From Pseudomonadota bacterium (GTDB lineage: Bacteria > Pseudomonadota > Alphaproteobacteria > Reyranellales > Reyranellaceae), in assembly GCA_020160955.1 (NCBI GenBank), contig JAIUOX010000004.1, forward strand, positions 1 through 64,000: a stretch of 64,000 nt of DNA, given 5' to 3'. The notes beneath the pieces were generated by a model, which was not told the origin of the DNA, made no database searches, and worked only from the letters and a program-made list of their open reading frames with translations. The position numbers were made by a program, and so were the translations under genes. This document shows positions 40,837 to 48,399 of this stretch, one piece after another. Position 1 is the first letter of the stretch. Every line of letters starts with the position of its first letter.

Positions 40837-41868
40837 ATGATCAGAGCTAAGACCTTGTTCGTTGTTGGGGCGGGAGCAAGCGCAGACTTCGGCTTTCCAC
40901 TTGGGACGGCCCTCACAAAGCAAATCGCAAATGCCCTTAATCTGGAAAGCAGCGGCGCTTCTGCCGAAAAGGAACTGCTTCGAGTAGCCATCGAAGTTGC
41001 AAATGGACATCCTGCCTTGCCGCGCAGCGGAGATCTGTTTTTTAGTGCCAGGGAAATGCACGGCGCGTTGGTTACCGCGTCATCAATCGACACGTTCTTG
41101 GATAACCGCTCAAAGAACGCCGACTACGCATTGCTTGGGAAGATGGCAATCGCTTGCTGTCTTATCGAGGCCGAACGCCGCTCCCCTTTGCGCGCATCTA
41201 ATCCACGGGGGTCATTCGATTTGTCGTCGGTCGACGGCAGTTGGATTGCGCGGCTCTTCGACATAATGGCTGCGGGCGTCAAAGAGGATGCGGTTGACGA
41301 GATGTTCCGTAACGTCTCGTTTCTGGTCTTCAACTACGATCGCTGCATTGAGCACTACTTCCAGCATGCACTAGCCAGTCGGTTTGGATTGGGCCTAGAG
41401 CAGGCCGCCAAGATTGTTCGGAATTCCTGCCGGATAATTCATCCTTATGGAACGTTGGGTTCACTAGGAGGCGGCGAATTTCCCATTCCATTTGGCCTAA
41501 AGCTTACTGAGGCAGTGCACGGAACCGGGGACCTTCTCCATCGCATGTCGCAAAACTTGCTGACTTTTTCAGAGAGCCAGAAGACAGAAAGCATTCCGAT
41601 CCGGGAGGCGGTGGCGAAGGCCGCGCGCATAGTGTTCATTGGCTTCGGGTTTCACGAACAGAATGTCGACTTGTTGCGAGTGCCCGTGTCGGACGTAACC
41701 GAGGTGCGAGCCACGGCCTTCAGGCTTTCTCCGAGCAACCAGCAACAAGCCCTCCTACGCATCAGAAACATCTGTGCATCTCGCGCAATAGGAACGCTTG
41801 AGAACCTGTATGGCGATCTTAAGTGCGACGAGTTCATCGAGGCGGAACGGTTCTTCCTGAGCAGCTAG
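40837..41868 (+). CDS. SIR2-like NAD-binding protein, candidate anti-phage NADase
   Basis: 343 residues from the ATG at 40,837 (a GTG 32 codons upstream is unlikely, since similarity starts at KTLFVVGAGAS). NAD-binding GAGAS (11-15) is followed by the SIR2 pocket Asn166/Asp168 in VFNYDR, the candidate catalytic His202 in IIHPYGTLG and GFGFHEQN near residue 272. This arrangement is that of SIR2-domain proteins (as in Thoeris ThsA, DSR and related systems) that deplete NAD during infection. Codons are less GC-rich than the chromosome, indicating transfer. Confidence 0.8.
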   Translation: MIRAKTLFVVGAGASADFGFPLGTALTKQIANALNLESSGASAEKELLRVAIEVANGHPALPRSGDLFFSAREMHGALVTASSIDTFLDNRSKNADYALLGKMAIACCLIEAERRSPLRASNPRGSFDLSSVDGSWIARLFDIMAAGVKEDAVDEMFRNVSFLVFNYDRCIEHYFQHALASRFGLGLEQAAKIVRNSCRIIHPYGTLGSLGGGEFPIPFGLKLTEAVHGTGDLLHRMSQNLLTFSESQKTESIPIREAVAKAARIVFIGFGFHEQNVDLLRVPVSDVTEVRATAFRLSPSNQQQALLRIRNICASRAIGTLENLYGDLKCDEFIEAERFFLSS

Positions 41869-41921
41869 ACTGACGAACGTTCTCCATGGGAACTCGAAGT
41901 CGAGTTTCCATGGACCGTCAC

Positions 41922-43136
41922 CTACTTGTCGACCTCAGCTTGCACTTCGGCGGCGACTGACGGGATCGCGTTAGTCGATGTGTTTGGCGGTGCAATCGCG
42001 TTTGCAAGTGCATCGTCTGAGGCGGCCAAGCCTAGCATCTCGCGGGCATCGTTGGGCGAGATGACGCCACCCGTCCTGAGCTTGGCAATTGCGCTTGCCA
42101 TAGTTTCTGGATCACTGCGAAGCATGGCCCCTACATCGATAGCGAGCCGATAGCGCGGGTCGAGCACCGTCTGCCGAAAGGCGCGCTCTATCTTGGCGAC
42201 CCATGGAAGCAGCGAACGCTGAAACGCGCCTGTAGCCGCCGCGGCGCTAGCGTAGGTGGCGCGGTTGGGATCGCCCAGCAGGAACAGAGGCACTCCGAAG
42301 AGGCGCGATACGTCCTCGACCGAGTACCGCAGCCGCTCAACGATCTGTTGATCCTCGGCGGACAGAAGGGACAGCGGCTTCCATTCTAGGCCCTCCGGGA
42401 GCACGGCGGTCTTGCCCCTACGGCTACCCGCATAGTTTCCATCCCACTCGACTGCCAACCGCTCAGCAGTCTCCTTGGAAATTTTGCCGGGCGCAGTCAG
42501 TACACCCGCGGGCCGGGCTTGATTTACCCCGAACTGGTAGGCCGCGACCTGCGTAGTCAGGGCGAGCTGGATTGCCGTTCCCGCCCTCTGGAGCCTGGAA
42601 ACGCCCAGCAGTGCATTGTCGCCTCGATCCTTGAGCAGCACGAAGTCGTCTCTCAGCAGGGTGCGCCGCTTCCCTGCTCGAGGGGGAAGCGTCTCGATCA
42701 CGTCGAGTTGCAGGCTGCCGTCTGGCCCGGCAAACGGGGTCACTGTCGTCCACGGGATCGTGGTCAGGGACACGAGCTGGCCCCTAGCGTCGGTCGCCAG
42801 CTCGACTGCGCCATTGCCATGCAGCAGGGTGCTGGCGATCCAGTCGGTCATGAGGTCTGACCAAGACTGGTTGGGATTGCAGCCAGTGACGATCAGCCGG
42901 GACAGCGGGTGGTCGCCTACTGCCTTACGGCTGTCGTCAGACATCATCACCGACGCGGGGAGCGAGGCGATGGTCTCCGATACGAGCTGGATGCACGCCA
43001 GCACCGCCGCGATTGCCTGCGCCGTCTGGGGGCTTATGCCGCCCTGACCAGGCCCGAGCGCCCACGCCGCCCCGTCAATGTAGGGCGGCGTCGGCGTGGT
43101 TCGCTGCGGTGCGGCCTTCGGTCGGAAAGGCCACAT
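41922..43136 (-). CDS. Phage portal protein, HK97 family
   Basis: 404 residues; the ATG follows AGGGAG. Typical features are AAVLACIQLVSETIASLP, DHPLSRLI, HGNGAVELATDARG, IPWTTVTPF, LLGVSRLQRAGTAIQ and YSVEDVSRLFGVPLFLLGD. Full length, no frameshift. It would form the dodecameric DNA-entry ring of a capsid. It lies downstream of the capsid gene in the direction of transcription, the reverse of the usual portal-then-capsid order. Confidence 0.93.
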   Translation of the reverse strand: MWPFRPKAAPQRTTPTPPYIDGAAWALGPGQGGISPQTAQAIAAVLACIQLVSETIASLPASVMMSDDSRKAVGDHPLSRLIVTGCNPNQSWSDLMTDWIASTLLHGNGAVELATDARGQLVSLTTIPWTTVTPFAGPDGSLQLDVIETLPPRAGKRRTLLRDDFVLLKDRGDNALLGVSRLQRAGTAIQLALTTQVAAYQFGVNQARPAGVLTAPGKISKETAERLAVEWDGNYAGSRRGKTAVLPEGLEWKPLSLLSAEDQQIVERLRYSVEDVSRLFGVPLFLLGDPNRATYASAAAATGAFQRSLLPWVAKIERAFRQTVLDPRYRLAIDVGAMLRSDPETMASAIAKLRTGGVISPNDAREMLGLAASDDALANAIAPPNTSTNAIPSVAAEVQAEVDK

Positions 43137-43148
43137 GTTGGAGCTCCC

Positions 43149-44372
43149 TCAGGGCGCCCCGACGCCGGTCAAGGTACAGAAGGCCGCCTTTCGGATCAGG
43201 CCCACGTCCAGCCGCATGTAGCCCCGGATCAGGACCTGCGCCTTGCTCAGGGCGTCCGCCCCGACGCGGGTGGCTTCAATCACGATGCCCTCCCGCAGCC
43301 CGAACAAGGCGCCCTCGAGGAAATTGCCCACGATCATATTGCCCGAGGCGATGCCGGTGGTCGCGAGCTGCTGCAGTGCCGCGACGTCGGCAGGCTGGGC
43401 AAGCTTCGTCTTGTCGCCGGTCAAGCCGGTGACGAGCTTCCGCAGGCCGTTCTTTTCGTTCGGGTGCATCACGACGCTGGTTGGCGTCAGGTTCGCCACT
43501 TCGATCTGGTGCATGGCGTCCAGGAGGGCGTCGTAGTCGTCGAGGGCCGCACCGACCGGATTTGTCGGCACGCCTGGAGCACCGAGGATGCCGCGCGGAT
43601 TGTCATGGGTCGCGTCGACCGTACCGTTGCCACTCAGCATGGCTTGATCCATCGCCAGACCGAGCGCGGCAGTGATCGAGGTGACGATCATGTCGGACGC
43701 CATCGGGCTGTCCGCGATCAGCTCCAGCGACGACCGGGCGACTACGCCGACCAGGCGCGCTCGGAGGTCGACAGCCCCGAACGTGACGTCGTTCTCAGGC
43801 AGCGCGGTGTTTTCGGGGCGGAAGGCAGGCGCGACGTCGCCAACGATCTCCGCAATGCGCAGCTGCTGGGTCACCATCGGGAGGGTTCCAGCACCCGCCG
43901 CAATGCAGACGGCCTTCGCCCGCGCCATGTCGAGCCACTGAGACGCCAGCGCGCTCGACACGGCGTAGCCGCCCGAGGCCAGCGCCCCCTCGCCCATCGC
44001 CCGCTTCTCGAAGTCGGCACCCGCCCAATCACCGGAAACGATGCCTCGGAGGGCCTTGGCGATGTTGAGCTGCACCCCGTCCCGTCGGGGATGGCGATCG
44101 GACAGCTTGTCCGCAGCCCGCAGGATCAGGTGCTCGTGACCCTGATCGTCGATGGCCCGTCGCTGCCCCTCCGCGCCACGGAGCAGGTTATCAGCCGCCA
44201 TCTGGCGGTCGATCTGCTCGTCCAGGCTCTTCACCTCGGCCATGGCGGCGTCGAACGCCGTTGCCTCGTCTGCATGGAACAGGCGGTTCTCATCAGCCGC
44301 CTTCTCGGACAGAGCCTGAGCCCGGTCGAGGATGTCTGCGCGCTTCTGCTTCAGTGCATCGGTCAGTCGCAT
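43149..44372 (-). CDS. Phage major capsid protein, HK97 fold
   Basis: 407 residues from the ATG at 44,372, which has AGGGACC upstream; a longer frame to 44,621 is rejected. The first ~100 residues are a coiled-coil delta/scaffold-like region (LTDALKQKRADILDRAQALS and DQIDRQMAADNLL). The shell domain follows (QWLDMARAKAVCI, ENTALPENDVTFGAVDLRAR, SSLELIADSPMASDMI, ALGLAMDQAMLSGNGTVD, GILGAPGVPTN). No separate protease gene adjoins it. The portal gene follows after 12 bp. Confidence 0.93.
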   Translation of the reverse strand: MRLTDALKQKRADILDRAQALSEKAADENRLFHADEATAFDAAMAEVKSLDEQIDRQMAADNLLRGAEGQRRAIDDQGHEHLILRAADKLSDRHPRRDGVQLNIAKALRGIVSGDWAGADFEKRAMGEGALASGGYAVSSALASQWLDMARAKAVCIAAGAGTLPMVTQQLRIAEIVGDVAPAFRPENTALPENDVTFGAVDLRARLVGVVARSSLELIADSPMASDMIVTSITAALGLAMDQAMLSGNGTVDATHDNPRGILGAPGVPTNPVGAALDDYDALLDAMHQIEVANLTPTSVVMHPNEKNGLRKLVTGLTGDKTKLAQPADVAALQQLATTGIASGNMIVGNFLEGALFGLREGIVIEATRVGADALSKAQVLIRGYMRLDVGLIRKAAFCTLTGVGAP

Positions 44373-44694
44373 GGTAGGTCCCTGTGGTGGAGGGCGCTTG
44401 GCCCGTGTCATTGGCGGCGCTTCGGAGCGCCTTCTTGATGGCTGCCATCGGCCCGTCTCGGCCCAGCCGGTCGAGTTCCCGATCCGTCGCACCGAGGGCG
44501 CGCAGGCACCGGAGGATTTCGAGCCGGGTGCTCTGAAAGTGCTCCCACAGCCCGTGGCGCTGCTGCGCGTCAGCCAGAGCGCAAAGGCTCTCCAGCCGGT
44601 GTCGCCAGGCCAGCCGTTCAAGGGCCACCCGCTGGCGCTCCTGCGCCTCAGCCTGCCGCGCCACCAGTTCGGGGGTAGCCACGCGCCTGATCAT
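44293..44694 (-). CDS. Small helical protein overlapping capsid start (uncertain)
   Basis: 133 residues. The first two thirds (ELVARQAEAQERQRVALERL, EILRCLRALGATDRELDRLG) look like a genuine charged helical protein. The last ~27 residues run into the capsid gene in another frame. It occupies the position where many phages have a head protease, but no protease motif is visible. Real gene likely; function unknown. Confidence 0.45.
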   Translation of the reverse strand: MIRRVATPELVARQAEAQERQRVALERLAWRHRLESLCALADAQQRHGLWEHFQSTRLEILRCLRALGATDRELDRLGRDGPMAAIKKALRSAANDTGQAPSTTGTYHATDRCTEAEARRHPRPGSGSVREGG

Positions 44695-45347
44695 CGGGTC
44701 TCAGAGGGCTGTCGGTTGCGGATCATCCGCAGAGCCTAGGCCCCTCCCGCTGTGAGTAAGCTGGCGAACACTGCGAAGGCGTCGTGGGAGCCTGAAATCC
44801 GCTCGTACAGCGCGTCCGGCTCGCCTGAGGCTCTGGTCGTCGCCCTTAGGCAGCGAGCGCACCAGCGAGGCCGAATTCAGCCCCCCTGTGCCCAGTGCAG
44901 TGGGGGACGAAGTTCACGCCTAGCGAACTGCAAATTGCATCGGCGTAACGCAAACCTGCCGCCTTCTTCACTCGACGATGGGCCACGCCGTAAGCATGTT
45001 GCATCTCGATGCAAGACGATACGAGTGACCAGCGTAGGCTCAGCAGGCTGCGCTTCTTGGCAGAGGCGGCCATTGAGGCGCTGTCCGACCAGCGTGCAGA
45101 AGCCAATGCCTGGCAAGGGCCAATTCCGGTCGATGCCAGTGAGGACATGCTGAGGGTTCTCCTCCAGCACTCCATTCCCGTCTTGCGCGCCTCGATACAC
45201 CGGCAGCTCGCAGACCAGATCGAAGTCGCACTCGCACATAGAGCGTAGCGGCCAGAGCCCCCCGCCTCGGGATGTATGGCGGTCCTGTGGAGATCGCGCC
45301 CAAAGCGTTGGCATGTACGGGCGCAATTCACACACGGAGGGGGGGGG
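44695..45347 (+). other. Gene-poor stretch inside the element
   Basis: About 650 bases between the capsid-side genes and the replication-side genes. No convincing leftward gene is present. One rightward frame (45,009-45,248) is listed separately. A run of nine G residues (45,339-45,347) directly follows the stop of the next leftward gene. In a satellite such a gap could hold a packaging signal or late promoter; no motif proves it. Confidence 0.4.
45009..45248 (+). CDS. Possible small protein, opposite strand (uncertain)
   Basis: 79 residues (begins MQDDTSDQRRLSRLRFLAEA). Composition and third-position GC look protein-like, and the sequence is predicted helical. It lies against the direction of the surrounding leftward genes and has no clear ribosome-binding sequence. 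No family recognised. Confidence 0.35.
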   Translation: MQDDTSDQRRLSRLRFLAEAAIEALSDQRAEANAWQGPIPVDASEDMLRVLLQHSIPVLRASIHRQLADQIEVALAHRA

Positions 45348-45638
45348 TCAATATTCTCCGCGAGCACGCCAGCCCACAGTGAGTTCCTCAAGCAGCTTTT
45401 GCGGCAGAAGTCGGCGATGCCCAAACGCCCAACGGTCGATGCGATCCACGCTGACCTGCTCTCCGCTTCCGATGCGCAGATCCCGCCACAGCCGCGCAGC
45501 CAGTTCCCCGTCTGCCAAGTATAGGGTTGTCTCTCCAAACGACAGGCGGACCATGCTGGCCCAGTCGCGCGTTACACTCCCCGCCCTAAAGGGCGTGGGA
45601 GGTAGTGTAACGACGTGCGAGGCTCGGGCGCGTTTCAT
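45348..45638 (-). CDS. Small protein coupled to the RepA-like gene
   Basis: 96 residues. Its ATG overlaps the stop of the RepA-like ATPase gene (ATGA at 45,635-45,638), so it is translationally coupled. No recognised domain; VRLSFGETTLYLADGELAAR and DRIDRWAFGHRRLLPQKLLE look like a compact alpha/beta protein. Codons near its start encode a long RNA/DNA hairpin (45,570-45,612). A nine-G/C run follows its stop. Confidence 0.55.
   Translation of the reverse strand: MKRARASHVVTLPPTPFRAGSVTRDWASMVRLSFGETTLYLADGELAARLWRDLRIGSGEQVSVDRIDRWAFGHRRLLPQKLLEELTVGWRARGEY
45570..45612 (-). repeat. Long GC-rich hairpin within the small coupled gene
   Basis: CGTTACACT (45,570-45,578) pairs with AGTGTAACG (45,604-45,612). 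Inside, CCCCGCCC (45,579-45,586) pairs with GGGCGtGGG (45,591-45,599) around a four-base TAAA loop, with one single-base bulge and one four-base bulge. Such CGCCCTAAAGGGCG hairpins resemble the subterminal palindromes of IS200/IS605-type elements, but no transposase is nearby. It might also be a replication or packaging structure. Confidence 0.5.
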
Positions 45639-46768
45639 GTGCCGTTACGCTTGGGCCGCTTTGAAACGGCTGCCCAAAGATAGCCACCCCTCATTCGAAT
45701 ATGGCCCTTATCCTGCAGCGTCTTTTTGATGCGATGCCACTGAACTCGACGCGACTTTTCGTTGTCGTCGTCGATCACGTGGCAGGTAACGAGCTCTTCC
45801 CGGAACCGCGTTACGCTCACCAGCGGCGCGCTCGGGAAGTATCTGCCCTTAGGTGACGTTATCGGCTCGTCCACAAGGAGGTTTCTAAAGACCTGAAGAG
45901 CGCGTTCCCACAAAGCCATCGTCTTTGGCTTCGGGTTCTCATCCGAGAACTCGACGGCATCGACCAGCAATGTCGTCGCCTGGCGTTCAAGCGCCGGATC
46001 GAACCCCATCTCGACGATCACGAACCGAACGGTAATCGAGCGGCTATCCTCTACGTCCTTGGCCGCCTCAAGGAGCAACGAGCTTTCCAGCTTGTTCTCA
46101 CTCTTCACCTGCAGACCCACAACCATAGCCCCGGGCAGGGAGGAATGGCCGCGCATGCGGTCGCCGTTGTGCGGCTGGTGATGAACGGCAATGGTGAGGC
46201 AGCCGAAGTATTCGCTGATGGCTTCGGCTGCCTCGGTGAAGTTCGCCATGCCCTCACCGTTCTCGTCTTCTCCATGAAGCATACGCGACAGGGTGTCGAT
46301 AATGATCAGCCCCGGTCTACCGTCGGGGAAGGCCCTCTCGACTGTGGCAATCAGCTTCTCGAGGTCGTTCTTCTTGCTCCCCAAGTTGGGGCGAGCCGAG
46401 ATCAAGACCAGCGGGGTGTCATCTGGCACATGCTTGTGCCTGCGATAGGCGGCTATGCGCTTGCGCATACCCGCCGCGCCCTCTCCGGCAACGATAACAA
46501 CGGGCGCCTTCGTGGTCTTCATTCCGCCCCAAGGATGACCAGTCGCAACTGCGACGCCGATGTCGAGCACGATGAAGCTCTTTTTCGACTTCGGCTTGCC
46601 ATAGACAACTGCCAGTCCTTCTGCGGGGAGCAGACCTGCAATCACCCAGCGGTCCTTCTCCGGGGCGTACTCGATCTGCGACAGCAGCTGGAACGGAAAG
46701 GTGGCAAGAGCCTCCTTGCGCCCTTGCTGCGGTGCATCGAGAGCCGCCTTAAGCACGCTGCGCCTCAC
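45635..46768 (-). CDS. RepA-like AAA ATPase (hexameric-helicase fold)
   Basis: 377 residues from a GTG. Domain order: short N-terminal region, ATPase core with Walker A GKPKSKKSF in AEGLAVVYGKPKSKKSFIVL, then VIVAGEGAAGMRKRIAAYRR, Walker B PGLIIIDTLSRM and HHQPHNGDRMRGHSSLPGA, which is the RepA/AAA_25 pattern. The C-terminal ~100 residues resemble a winged helix. Such proteins drive replication of plasmids and phage satellites. It overlaps the upstream gene by 20 bases. Confidence 0.85.
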   Translation of the reverse strand: MRRSVLKAALDAPQQGRKEALATFPFQLLSQIEYAPEKDRWVIAGLLPAEGLAVVYGKPKSKKSFIVLDIGVAVATGHPWGGMKTTKAPVVIVAGEGAAGMRKRIAAYRRHKHVPDDTPLVLISARPNLGSKKNDLEKLIATVERAFPDGRPGLIIIDTLSRMLHGEDENGEGMANFTEAAEAISEYFGCLTIAVHHQPHNGDRMRGHSSLPGAMVVGLQVKSENKLESSLLLEAAKDVEDSRSITVRFVIVEMGFDPALERQATTLLVDAVEFSDENPKPKTMALWERALQVFRNLLVDEPITSPKGRYFPSAPLVSVTRFREELVTCHVIDDDNEKSRRVQWHRIKKTLQDKGHIRMRGGYLWAAVSKRPKRNGT

Positions 46769-47438
46769 CCGAAGCGTGACGGTCTGGCTTACCCACCCTC
46801 AGACGAGGAACTGGAACTGGCGAGAAAAATGCCCGAGCCACCCGCTGCCTGAGATTGTCGCTTTCGCACCAGATTGACCGAACATCGGCCAGCAGCCACG
46901 GGGCGGAGTTCCATGCCAGGACAAGCGCGGACGCAGTGGGCGCCCGCAACCACTTCCACGGCGTCGCGAAGAGGATCAGTGTCCCCTGCTCTTGGCGGGC
47001 TCTGTCGATAGCTGCCGCACCGAGAACAGAAGCGATGCCGAGCCTGGTAGCGGTCGCGGTCGTCTTGAACGACGCGGCCACCAAGTCGACAATCTGACCT
47101 TCCTCACAATATGGCGTGATGAAAGCGAGTTCCCCTTCAGCGTCCGGAGTGTAAAGCCCGCCCGGAAGCCGCCTCACACGGGCGATGCCAAGTTCCCACG
47201 CACGGGGAGACACCCGCAAAAAGCCCCGGACTTCCCGGCCAATTGGACGGCGCGCAAACGCCAGCGCGGCAGCATGCTCCTCCTCTAGAAATTGCCGAAC
47301 GGCCAAACGCGCACGATCGCGAGCAATAGACCTGAGGCCATCGCTCACGAGGTGCGCCACAGCCTCGCCGACTGTCGGGCGAAAGCTTGACCGAAGGTTG
47401 GGGAAGGTAGTTATACTGTCCTCGTCTGAGAGAGACAT
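46749..47438 (-). CDS. Unknown protein upstream of RepA-like ATPase
   Basis: 229 residues. Not recognised. Features: an N-terminal helical part (LRSIARDRARLAVRQFLEEE) and a central region with GELAFITPYCEEGQIVDLVA and GTLILFATPWKWLRAPTASA that could be a primase- or TOPRIM-like fold, by context only. Overlap with the RepA-like gene indicates a joint role in replication. No clear ribosome-binding sequence precedes the ATG; instead a GC-rich hairpin lies 14-45 bases upstream, part of an apparent antisense unit. Confidence 0.7.
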   Translation of the reverse strand: MSLSDEDSITTFPNLRSSFRPTVGEAVAHLVSDGLRSIARDRARLAVRQFLEEEHAAALAFARRPIGREVRGFLRVSPRAWELGIARVRRLPGGLYTPDAEGELAFITPYCEEGQIVDLVAASFKTTATATRLGIASVLGAAAIDRARQEQGTLILFATPWKWLRAPTASALVLAWNSAPWLLADVRSIWCESDNLRQRVARAFFSPVPVPRLRVGKPDRHASGEAQRA

Positions 47439-47489
47439 GACAACGATTACGAAGCGCCCCGGGACGTGCGAACCGGGGCGCTTTTCTTT
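47424..47489 (+). ncRNA. Candidate antisense RNA against the replication gene start
   Basis: A rightward promoter (TTGACC 47,387-47,392; TATACT 47,412-47,417; 19-base spacer) and an intrinsic terminator (47,452-47,489) delimit a transcript of about 65 bases. It covers the start codon and leader of the leftward 229-residue gene. The arrangement is like countertranscript control of replication genes in plasmids. The same stretch also encodes a possible 21-residue peptide (ATG 47,437, stop 47,502) preceded by GAGAGAG, so a leader peptide is an alternative. Confidence 0.45.
47452..47489 (+). terminator. Intrinsic terminator, rightward
   Basis: AAGCGCCCCGG (47,452-47,462) pairs perfectly with CCGGGGCGCTT (47,473-47,483) around a 10-base loop, followed by TTTTCTTT. 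Only the rightward strand has the T-tract, although both adjacent annotated genes are leftward. Confidence 0.85.
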
Positions 47490-47737
47490 CAGGCAGGACT
47501 GATGCGGGGCTGTCCGCCCGGAGGCATCCTGCCGTCAAGGATCGCCTGCGTCGGCGCCCGCAAAATGTGGAAGCGCCTTCCCACTCGGATTGACGGGAAC
47601 ACGCCCTGACGAAGCGCTCGGTACAGCTGTACCCGTCCCCCAGGCCACTGAGCTTCTAGTTCTGCGAATGGCATAAATCGTTCATCTGCCGAGGTTTTTT
47701 GAAGCTGCGGCTGTCGCTTGGATTTGCGCTTGGCCAT
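47489..47737 (-). CDS. Excisionase/AlpA-like small DNA-binding protein
   Basis: 82 residues from the ATG at 47,737, chosen because GGGAG lies ten bases upstream; a longer frame to 47,815 has no such signal. The region EAQWPGGRVQLYRALRQGVF followed by SIRVGRRFHILRA is the winged helix-turn-helix pattern of Xis/AlpA/MerR-like excisionases. Divergent from the ribbon-helix-helix gene. Likely directs excision or early leftward transcription of the element. Confidence 0.75.
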   Translation of the reverse strand: MAKRKSKRQPQLQKTSADERFMPFAELEAQWPGGRVQLYRALRQGVFPSIRVGRRFHILRAPTQAILDGRMPPGGQPRISPA

Positions 47738-47757
47738 TGCTTGTATCTCCCTATAAT
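47730..47757 (+). promoter_or_regulatory. Divergent control region between excisionase-like and RHH genes
   Basis: Rightward: TTGGCC (47,730-47,735), 16-base spacer, consensus TATAAT (47,752-47,757), giving a leader of about 50 bases to the RHH gene. Leftward: TTGCAT (complement of 47,772-47,777) lies upstream of TATAGG for the excisionase-like gene. The overlapping promoters suggest mutual repression. Confidence 0.55.
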
Positions 47758-47814
47758 CAATGCAGTCGATCACATGCAAATGGTGTTCGTCCAGTTGATA
47801 ACGTGGAGTTCGCA

Positions 47815-48399
47815 ATGAAGACCAAGCAACCTCGGCGGGGAGCAGTAACCAAACCTCCGAAACCAGATCGAAAGGCGAACCTCTCGTTCAAAACCACGCC
47901 CATCCTAAAAAGGCGCATTGACGCTGAGGCTGTCCGACACGCGCGAACAATCGCGCAAGAGTGCGAACACCGCCTGGAGCTATCGTTCCATCGACAGGAC
48001 TTGCTGACAGAGACGATGACGATGGCCTTTGGCCGCCAGAGCGCGGCAATCCTTCAATTTCTAGGATACGGTATGCGCCGACTAAGCGGCTTCGGCAGAG
48101 AGGACGGCTTAAGCAAGGACGACACTAGTTGGCTCGAAAATCCCATCGCATTTGCAGGAGTGGAGTTCCTGTTCATGGACGTACTCAGTCTATTCGCGCC
48201 AGTGCATGAGGAGACGCCGGAAATAAACATGGGCAAAGCCGAGCACCGTGCATACGGGGTTCAAGCATGTTTGGAGACCTTTCGTCTTCTGGAGCACTCC
48301 GAAGATGAGCGCTGGAAGCAGCTGCGACAGACCCTTCGCCCACTGCTGAAAAATGCGAAGCGGGAAGTCTATGTGGAAGTGGAGGATGACACCGTATGA
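47815..48399 (+). CDS. Ribbon-helix-helix-type regulator
   Basis: 194 residues from the ATG at 47,815, preceded by TGGAG. The stretch ANLSFKTTPILKRRIDAEAV and ARTIAQECEHRLELSF fits a ribbon-helix-helix (Arc/MetJ-like) DNA-binding motif. The remaining ~130 residues are a helical domain without recognised family. It overlaps the integrase start by four bases (ATGA), so it is co-expressed with integration and may repress the divergent excisionase promoter. Confidence 0.65.
   Translation: MKTKQPRRGAVTKPPKPDRKANLSFKTTPILKRRIDAEAVRHARTIAQECEHRLELSFHRQDLLTETMTMAFGRQSAAILQFLGYGMRRLSGFGREDGLSKDDTSWLENPIAFAGVEFLFMDVLSLFAPVHEETPEINMGKAEHRAYGVQACLETFRLLEHSEDERWKQLRQTLRPLLKNAKREVYVEVEDDTV

Noticed and set aside
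43149-44621. Longer 490-residue capsid frame
   Set aside because: The extra 83 residues are Arg/Ser-rich without family match, while the ATG at 44,372 has a good ribosome-binding sequence.
45339-45347. Nine-G run as a programmed frameshift or phase-variation tract
   Set aside because: It lies after the stop codon of the 96-residue gene, so slippage would not change that protein.
44846-45538. 230-codon leftward frame in the element's gap
   Set aside because: Cys/Trp/Ser-rich, no plausible fold, and it overlaps the better-supported 96-residue gene.
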